Source: Flavobacterium flavigenum (GTDB lineage: Bacteria > Bacteroidota > Bacteroidia > Flavobacteriales > Flavobacteriaceae). Taken from it: a stretch of DNA of 64,000 bases. The position numbers were made by a program, and so were the translations under genes. Every line of letters starts with the position of its first letter. Position 1 is the stretch's first letter. Under the pieces are notes generated by a model. It was not told the DNA's origin. It searched no databases and saw only the letters and a program-made list of their open reading frames with translations. Positions 60,152 to 64,000 of this stretch are shown one piece after another. Location: positions 1,736,001 to 1,800,000 of the forward strand of contig NZ_CP114285.2 in the NCBI RefSeq assembly GCF_027111255.2. Reading direction: 5' to 3'.

Positions 60152-61240
60152 TTGTCAAGTTCAAATAAGCAGGCCGGCAGTTTAAACGAAAAAGCTGGAA
60201 TTTCATCTCACGAAATTACCAATACATCGGCTATCATTCAAATCAAGAACAAACGCAGGCAACAGCCATCTGCAGAAGAACTGATTTCTGGAATACTTTC
60301 CGGAAACCGCACCATTTTAAGTCGTGCCATTACTTTAATAGAAAGTACAAATCCTGAGCATACTGAAAAAGCAAATGAAGTTATTAAAGGATGTTTACCT
60401 AAAGCGAATAAATCGATTAGAATAGGAATTACAGGCGTTCCCGGTGTCGGAAAAAGCACTTTCATTGAAGCTTTTGGAACTTTCCTGACTGAATTAGGAA
60501 AAAAAGTTGCTGTATTAGCCGTTGATCCAAGCAGTACTATTTCTCACGGCAGTATTTTAGGCGATAAAACCCGAATGGAAAATTTAGTAAAAAACGAAAA
60601 TGCTTTTATCCGTCCGAGTGCTTCCGGAGAAAATTTAGGTGGTGTTGCCCGCAAAACAAGAGAAACCATTATTTTATGTGAAGCAGCAGGTTTTGATACC
60701 ATAATTATTGAAACTGTGGGAGTTGGTCAAAGTGAGACTGCCGTTCACAGCATGGTCGATTTTTTCTTATTATTGAAAATTTCAGGTGCTGGTGATGAAC
60801 TTCAGGGCATTAAACGAGGTATAATGGAAATGGCAGATGCCATCGTTATCAATAAAGCAGACGGCGATAACATCAACAAAGCCAATCAGGCAAAGGCTGA
60901 ATTTAATCGTGCGCTGCATTTATTTCCTCCAAAAAAGTCAAACTGGCTGCCTAAAGCAACCACTTGCAGTGCCATTACAAAAGACGGAATTTCGGATGTA
61001 TGGAACAGTATTCTGGATTATTTTGAAATGACCAAAGAAACCGGATTCTTTCAGCAAAAAAGAAACGAACAAAACCAATTCTGGATGATAGAAACCATTA
61101 ACGAACAGTTGAAACAAAATTTCTACAATCAGCCTGAAATTATTTCATTATTGGAACAAAATAAAAAAGCGGTGCAAAATAATGAAATATCACCTTTTGC
61201 AGCCGCTCAGTTGTTATTGGAAAAGTATTTTAAGCCATAA
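60152..61240 (+). CDS. meaB: MeaB/ArgK-type GTPase, methylmalonyl-CoA mutase chaperone
   Basis: From a TTG start the protein has 362 residues. The G3E P-loop is IRIGITGVPGVGKSTFIEAF, followed by LAVDPSSTISHGSILGDKTR and FDTIIIETVGVGQSETAVHS (Walker B/switch region). The nucleotide motif is VINKADGDN. MeaB loads and protects the adenosylcobalamin cofactor of methylmalonyl-CoA mutase. The mutase gene is not in the window, but the adenosyltransferase at 38726 is a second B12 gene. A frame extending to 60104 would begin inside the -33 box. Confidence 0.92.
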   Translation: MSSSNKQAGSLNEKAGISSHEITNTSAIIQIKNKRRQQPSAEELISGILSGNRTILSRAITLIESTNPEHTEKANEVIKGCLPKANKSIRIGITGVPGVGKSTFIEAFGTFLTELGKKVAVLAVDPSSTISHGSILGDKTRMENLVKNENAFIRPSASGENLGGVARKTRETIILCEAAGFDTIIIETVGVGQSETAVHSMVDFFLLLKISGAGDELQGIKRGIMEMADAIVINKADGDNINKANQAKAEFNRALHLFPPKKSNWLPKATTCSAITKDGISDVWNSILDYFEMTKETGFFQQKRNEQNQFWMIETINEQLKQNFYNQPEIISLLEQNKKAVQNNEISPFAAAQLLLEKYFKP

Positions 61241-61256
61241 TCTTCAGTCATATATT

Positions 61257-61487
61257 TTAACGAACATTGCTTATTGAGTTTTTAGCGGTATCATGTTTCG
61301 TTTTCAAACGTCTTTTATCTAATGCAACAACAGTTGGAGACTGCGTTTCTAATGTAGCTTTCAACTCTGAAGCCGAAGTAGTTGTAACTGTTTTTTCTTT
61401 TACATTTTTACTATCTTGAGCTTTTGCACTTGTTAAGCAGCATAATGCAAATGCTGTTGTGAAGATTGTTGTTTTAAAATTTTTCAT
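61257..61487 (-). CDS. Small secreted protein of unknown function (76 aa)
   Basis: The 76-residue product has a signal peptide (KTTIFTTAFALCCLTSAKAQ) and a short Ser/Thr- and Lys-rich mature part (KEKTVTTTSASELKATLETQ, RRLKTKHDTAKNSIS). No domain is recognised. It stands alone between meaB (+) and the LtaS-like gene (-). The mature peptide is only about 54 residues. Confidence 0.65.
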   Translation of the reverse strand: MKNFKTTIFTTAFALCCLTSAKAQDSKNVKEKTVTTTSASELKATLETQSPTVVALDKRRLKTKHDTAKNSISNVR

Positions 61488-61557
61488 GTTGATTGAATTT
61501 TAATATTTATAATAGATAAACAAACAGTGTTTTTTGTTACCCATTTTTAAAATAAAA

Positions 61558-61597
61558 AAAAGCTGCTAAAGAAGATATTTCCACTTTAACAGCTTTT
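61558..61597 (-). terminator. Intrinsic terminator of the LtaS-like gene
   Basis: A 14-bp stem with one wobble (AAAAGCTGTTAAAG on the minus strand pairing with CTTTAGCAGCTTTT) has a 12-base loop. Seven or more T residues follow on the minus strand, 22 bases past the stop at 61619. Confidence 0.88.
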
Positions 61598-61618
61598 CAT
61601 CATCAAAATGAGTTATAA

Positions 61619-63559
61619 TTATTTTTTCACATCTCTCAGCTTGTATTTATTCTCCTTATATAAATTACCCGCAGTGATAACATGTGCCAAGGCATCTTTT
61701 GCTAATTCTTCGTTTAATTTAACCGGAACTAAAGTTGTATCATTTTTAATTTCGAATTGCAGAGGTTTTAAATTTGGCTGCATAATCACCACCTGATTTT
61801 CAACCCTAAACGCGTTGATATCATTAAACTGCATAATCGATCTTCCCTGCACTTTTGGATCTAATTTATTCAAATTACGACCAACCATCGGCGTTTCAAA
61901 CGGAATTCCTAAATAGCCTAATAATGTTGGCGGAATATCGATCTGACTTGCCAGTCTGTCATAAACAGCTCCTTTTTGAACTCCAGGCCCCATAATTAGG
62001 GCCGGAATATGAAATTTATTAATCGGGACTAAATTTTTCCCGTAAGTCCTGGTATTATGATCAGCAATTACAATGAAAATGGTATTTTTAAAATACGGTT
62101 CTTTCTTAGCTATTTCGAAGAATTTCCCAATAGAAAAATCAGCATATTTCATTGCATTATTAACTGTTGCAGGCTTTTTGTCATACGGTTTGATTCTTCC
62201 TGCCGGATATTCAAATGGCTCATGATTGGATGTCGAAAACATTAATGAAAAGAAAGGTTTATCTCCTCTTGATTTAAAATAATTATTGGCCTTGGTCACT
62301 AAATCTTCATCAGAATAACCCCAGGTTCCTTTGAAAACATATTTATTTCCATCTGACTCAAAATCTGTCTGATCTACAATATCCTCAAAACCATTTCCGT
62401 TAAAAAATGAGGCCATATTATCAAAATTCGCCATTCCGCCATAGATAAAGCTAGTATCGTAACCTTTATGTTTTAAGGCATCCGCCAAAGTAAAAAAACC
62501 TTGTTGGGAATTCCCTAATTTTACTACACTTTCTGATGGTGAAGGCAAAAATCCGGTCACAACCGCTTCTATTCCGCGAACGCTTCTTGTTCCTGTGCAA
62601 TATAAATTCGTGAACAGCAAACCCTCTTTCGATAATTTATCAAATTCAGGCGTTAATGGTTTTCCGCCCAGGATTCCAACATATTCCGCACCTAAACTTT
62701 CCTGAAGAAATATTACCAGATTGTATGGTTTCTTCAAAACAGAATCAGGCTGCTGTACATGTAGAAAAGGGATCTCTGCATCAGTAAAATCATTTGGTCC
62801 AGCAATCATATATTTCTTTACACGGGCAATCGCTTCTGCTTCATCCATTTTACCGTACATCTTGGTATTTCCTTCGTTCTTAATCGAATAAGCAGCAAAA
62901 GCAACGGTGTAAAAAGAATTTAAGCCCAACGTATTAGTAAGCTGATCAGTTGAAAAAACTGCGTTACTGGCATTAATAGGACGTTTTGAAGTCAGACTTG
63001 AACGAGCTCCGAAAAACAATAAAAATGCCACCAAAGGAAAAACCATTAATTTGAACTTATAATCTGTAGCGATTGTATGGAAAAATTGTTTTCCTCTTTT
63101 GAATGCCAGATAAATAACGGCTCCTAAAATCAGAAAAGTAACAACAATAGAAGTCAGATAACTTTTTAAAAGCATCCCCACAACTTCTTTTGGATAAATC
63201 AGATAATCAAGAAAAATCTTATTTGGACGTGTATCATATTGTTTTACGAAATCCGGTGAAGCCAATTCTACAAAAAGAATCAGAAACAGGAATATAAAAC
63301 TATAAATTACCAAAAATGAATTGGTAAACTTCAGCCATTTGTTAGGCAAAAAGGTAATCAAAACCGCAGGCAGAAAAGACAAATAACAAAGCAAAATTAA
63401 ATCCATTCGCAGACCGATTGGAAAAATATACCAGAAATTGGGTGTTTCTACTACCCTGTCTTTAAAAATAAAAAATAAAAATATCCTGCTTAAGGTAGTG
63501 ATTAGCAAACCGGTTAAAATAAAATTTAAAACCGGTTTTAAAAAACGTAGTTTTTTCAT
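61619..63559 (-). CDS. LtaS-like phosphoglycerol/phosphoethanolamine transferase (sulfatase superfamily)
   Basis: The 646-residue protein has five N-terminal membrane helices (about 10-200) and a large extracytoplasmic alkaline-phosphatase-fold domain. The nucleophile Thr sits in LYCTGTRSVRGIEAVVTG. Metal-ligand motifs are NLVIFLQESLGAEYVG, LMFSTSNHEPFEYPAG and IVIADHNTRTYGK. In Gram-negatives such enzymes transfer phosphoglycerol or phosphoethanolamine to glycans or lipids of the envelope. No acceptor can be assigned. Confidence 0.9.
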   Translation of the reverse strand: MKKLRFLKPVLNFILTGLLITTLSRIFLFFIFKDRVVETPNFWYIFPIGLRMDLILLCYLSFLPAVLITFLPNKWLKFTNSFLVIYSFIFLFLILFVELASPDFVKQYDTRPNKIFLDYLIYPKEVVGMLLKSYLTSIVVTFLILGAVIYLAFKRGKQFFHTIATDYKFKLMVFPLVAFLLFFGARSSLTSKRPINASNAVFSTDQLTNTLGLNSFYTVAFAAYSIKNEGNTKMYGKMDEAEAIARVKKYMIAGPNDFTDAEIPFLHVQQPDSVLKKPYNLVIFLQESLGAEYVGILGGKPLTPEFDKLSKEGLLFTNLYCTGTRSVRGIEAVVTGFLPSPSESVVKLGNSQQGFFTLADALKHKGYDTSFIYGGMANFDNMASFFNGNGFEDIVDQTDFESDGNKYVFKGTWGYSDEDLVTKANNYFKSRGDKPFFSLMFSTSNHEPFEYPAGRIKPYDKKPATVNNAMKYADFSIGKFFEIAKKEPYFKNTIFIVIADHNTRTYGKNLVPINKFHIPALIMGPGVQKGAVYDRLASQIDIPPTLLGYLGIPFETPMVGRNLNKLDPKVQGRSIMQFNDINAFRVENQVVIMQPNLKPLQFEIKNDTTLVPVKLNEELAKDALAHVITAGNLYKENKYKLRDVKK

Positions 63560-63584
63560 TTAAAAATTTTGAATGATATATTAG

Positions 63585-63628
63585 GTAGAGACGCACTGCA
63601 GTGCGTCTCTACTGCGGTGCATTTCTAC
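63585..63628. repeat. 28-bp perfect palindrome plus degenerate half-unit
   Basis: The half-site GTAGAGACGCACTG (63585-63598) is followed immediately by its exact reverse complement, ending at 63612. A degenerate third arm (TGCGGTGCATTTCTAC, 63613-63628) follows. The third arm supplies the stop codon of the small gene at 63625. The GTAGAGACG/CGTCTCTAC arms look like a dispersed palindromic unit inserted between genes. Confidence 0.8.
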
Positions 63629-63852
63629 TCTTCGTAACGATTTATTTCACGGTCGTAAAAATCATTTGCTTTTTCAATTAAGCCTTCCATTTCTGCATTT
63701 AATTCGGCTTCATCAAGATCTTCTGCTTCTTCCAGAAATTCTACCTCATCGTCTTTAAGATTGATGATAAATCTTGGATAATCAAGGTGTATGATAAAAA
63801 TATCGTCGGGAAAATCAGTATTATCTCCAAGTAAAAATTTTGGTAATTCCAT
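63625..63852 (-). CDS. Small acidic protein of unknown function (75 aa)
   Basis: The 75-residue soluble protein is strongly acidic (DDEVEFLEEAEDLDEAELNA) and begins MELPKFLLGDNTDFPDDIFI. Its stop codon lies inside the palindromic repeat at 63585-63628, so the last residues (INRYEE) may have been shaped by that insertion. No family is recognised. It is a neighbour of a MATE transporter gene. Confidence 0.75.
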   Translation of the reverse strand: MELPKFLLGDNTDFPDDIFIIHLDYPRFIINLKDDEVEFLEEAEDLDEAELNAEMEGLIEKANDFYDREINRYEE

Positions 63853-63895
63853 AATAATTTATTTTTTTAAAGCTCCAAATGTAGTTATTTGAAAC

Positions 63896-64000
63896 TTAAT
63901 TTTTGATTAATTTTTTGGTTAAGTAATTAAAGCGAATGTAGAGAAAAAATGCAGCTGAAGTTAGTCCTGCCAAAAGTCCGACCCATACGCCTGCTGCTTT
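63896..64000 (-). CDS. C-terminal end of a MATE family efflux protein
   Basis: The last 34 codons of a gene enter from the right edge. They read KAAGVWVGLLAGLTSAAFF, then LYIRFNYLTKKLIKN. This matches the final membrane helix and basic tail of MATE (NorM/DinF-like) transporters, which export cationic drugs or metabolites against Na+ or H+. The remainder lies outside the window. Confidence 0.75.
   Translation of the reverse strand, partial: KAAGVWVGLLAGLTSAAFFLYIRFNYLTKKLIKN

Noticed and set aside
1..64000. CRISPR array, prophage, integron or insertion sequence
   Set aside because: I found no regularly spaced repeat array, no Cas, transposase, integrase or phage structural gene. The repeats seen are isolated palindromes.
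1..64000. tRNA or rRNA genes
   Set aside because: No cloverleaf with the conserved TTCGA-type arm or rRNA sequence was noticed in the gaps between genes; a tRNA search program would be needed for certainty.

Overview
The window looks like a chromosome segment from a Flavobacterium-type member of the Bacteroidota. The evidence is low GC, no Shine-Dalgarno-like leaders, several Bacteroidota-type promoter boxes (TANNTTTG, sometimes with TTG 19 bases upstream), lipoprotein-rich gene content, the rpmB-rpmG-DUF4295-ftsY order, a SecA lacking the C-terminal zinc tail, and families of short palindromic repeats between genes. No rRNA, tRNA, CRISPR array, insertion sequence, integrase or phage gene was found. 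Most of the window is ordinary chromosome, with one large accessory block.

Layout. Positions 1-9706 hold housekeeping genes: a truncated lipoprotein, a beta-lactamase-fold lipoprotein, ftsY, three small ribosome-associated genes, cinA, an HPt protein coupled to a fumarylacetoacetate-hydrolase-family enzyme, a DEDDh exonuclease, a lipoyl E2 acyltransferase and a glycosyltransferase. A CpsB-type PHP phosphatase (9959-10696, +) faces the end of the polysaccharide block.

Positions 10781-32102 (all minus strand) form a roughly 21 kb Wzx/Wzy-type surface polysaccharide locus. In transcription order it encodes an outer-membrane beta-barrel protein, a TagD-like nucleotidyltransferase, Fcl and Gmd (GDP-L-fucose), a NeuA-like cytidylyltransferase, an inositol-monophosphatase-family phosphatase, a NeuB-type synthase fused to an N-terminal sugar-transferase-like domain, a sialidase-fold lipoprotein, an O-acyltransferase, a DUF115-like protein, Wzx, Wzy, a GT2, a secreted GH99-like protein, two GT4 enzymes, the initiating sugar-phosphate transferase, a Wza-like export lipoprotein and a Wzc-like tyrosine autokinase. 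My reading is that the polymer contains L-fucose and a nonulosonic acid (possibly Kdn-like). It would be started on undecaprenyl phosphate, flipped by Wzx, polymerised by Wzy and exported through Wza/Wzc, with CpsB dephosphorylating the Wzc tail. The NeuA/phosphatase/NeuB-fusion cassette is the most novel feature of the window.

Positions 32698-43132 return to ordinary genes: a secreted propeller-like protein, an ABC-F ATPase, an FKBP lipoprotein, an O-methyltransferase, an ABC ATPase, a cobalamin adenosyltransferase, a DUF2795 protein and SecA. Positions 43267-47590 form a metal-uptake-like group: a small CNGRC protein, a TonB-dependent receptor and a PepSY membrane protein. The rest (47699-64000) holds a TrmH methyltransferase, a BNR-type lipoprotein, a zinc-less sirtuin, a fatty-acid hydroxylase, purB, a K+/H+ antiporter, a 1-Cys peroxiredoxin, an AEC transporter, a Crp-like regulator, an Rrf2/NAD(P)-binding pair, meaB, an LtaS-like phosphotransferase and the end of a MATE transporter.

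Several genes have upstream in-frame TTG codons lying inside promoter boxes. For these I moved the start downstream and state why in each entry. At least four families of short palindromic repeats sit between genes. One of them keeps its flanks while its stem sequence changes in a compensated way.
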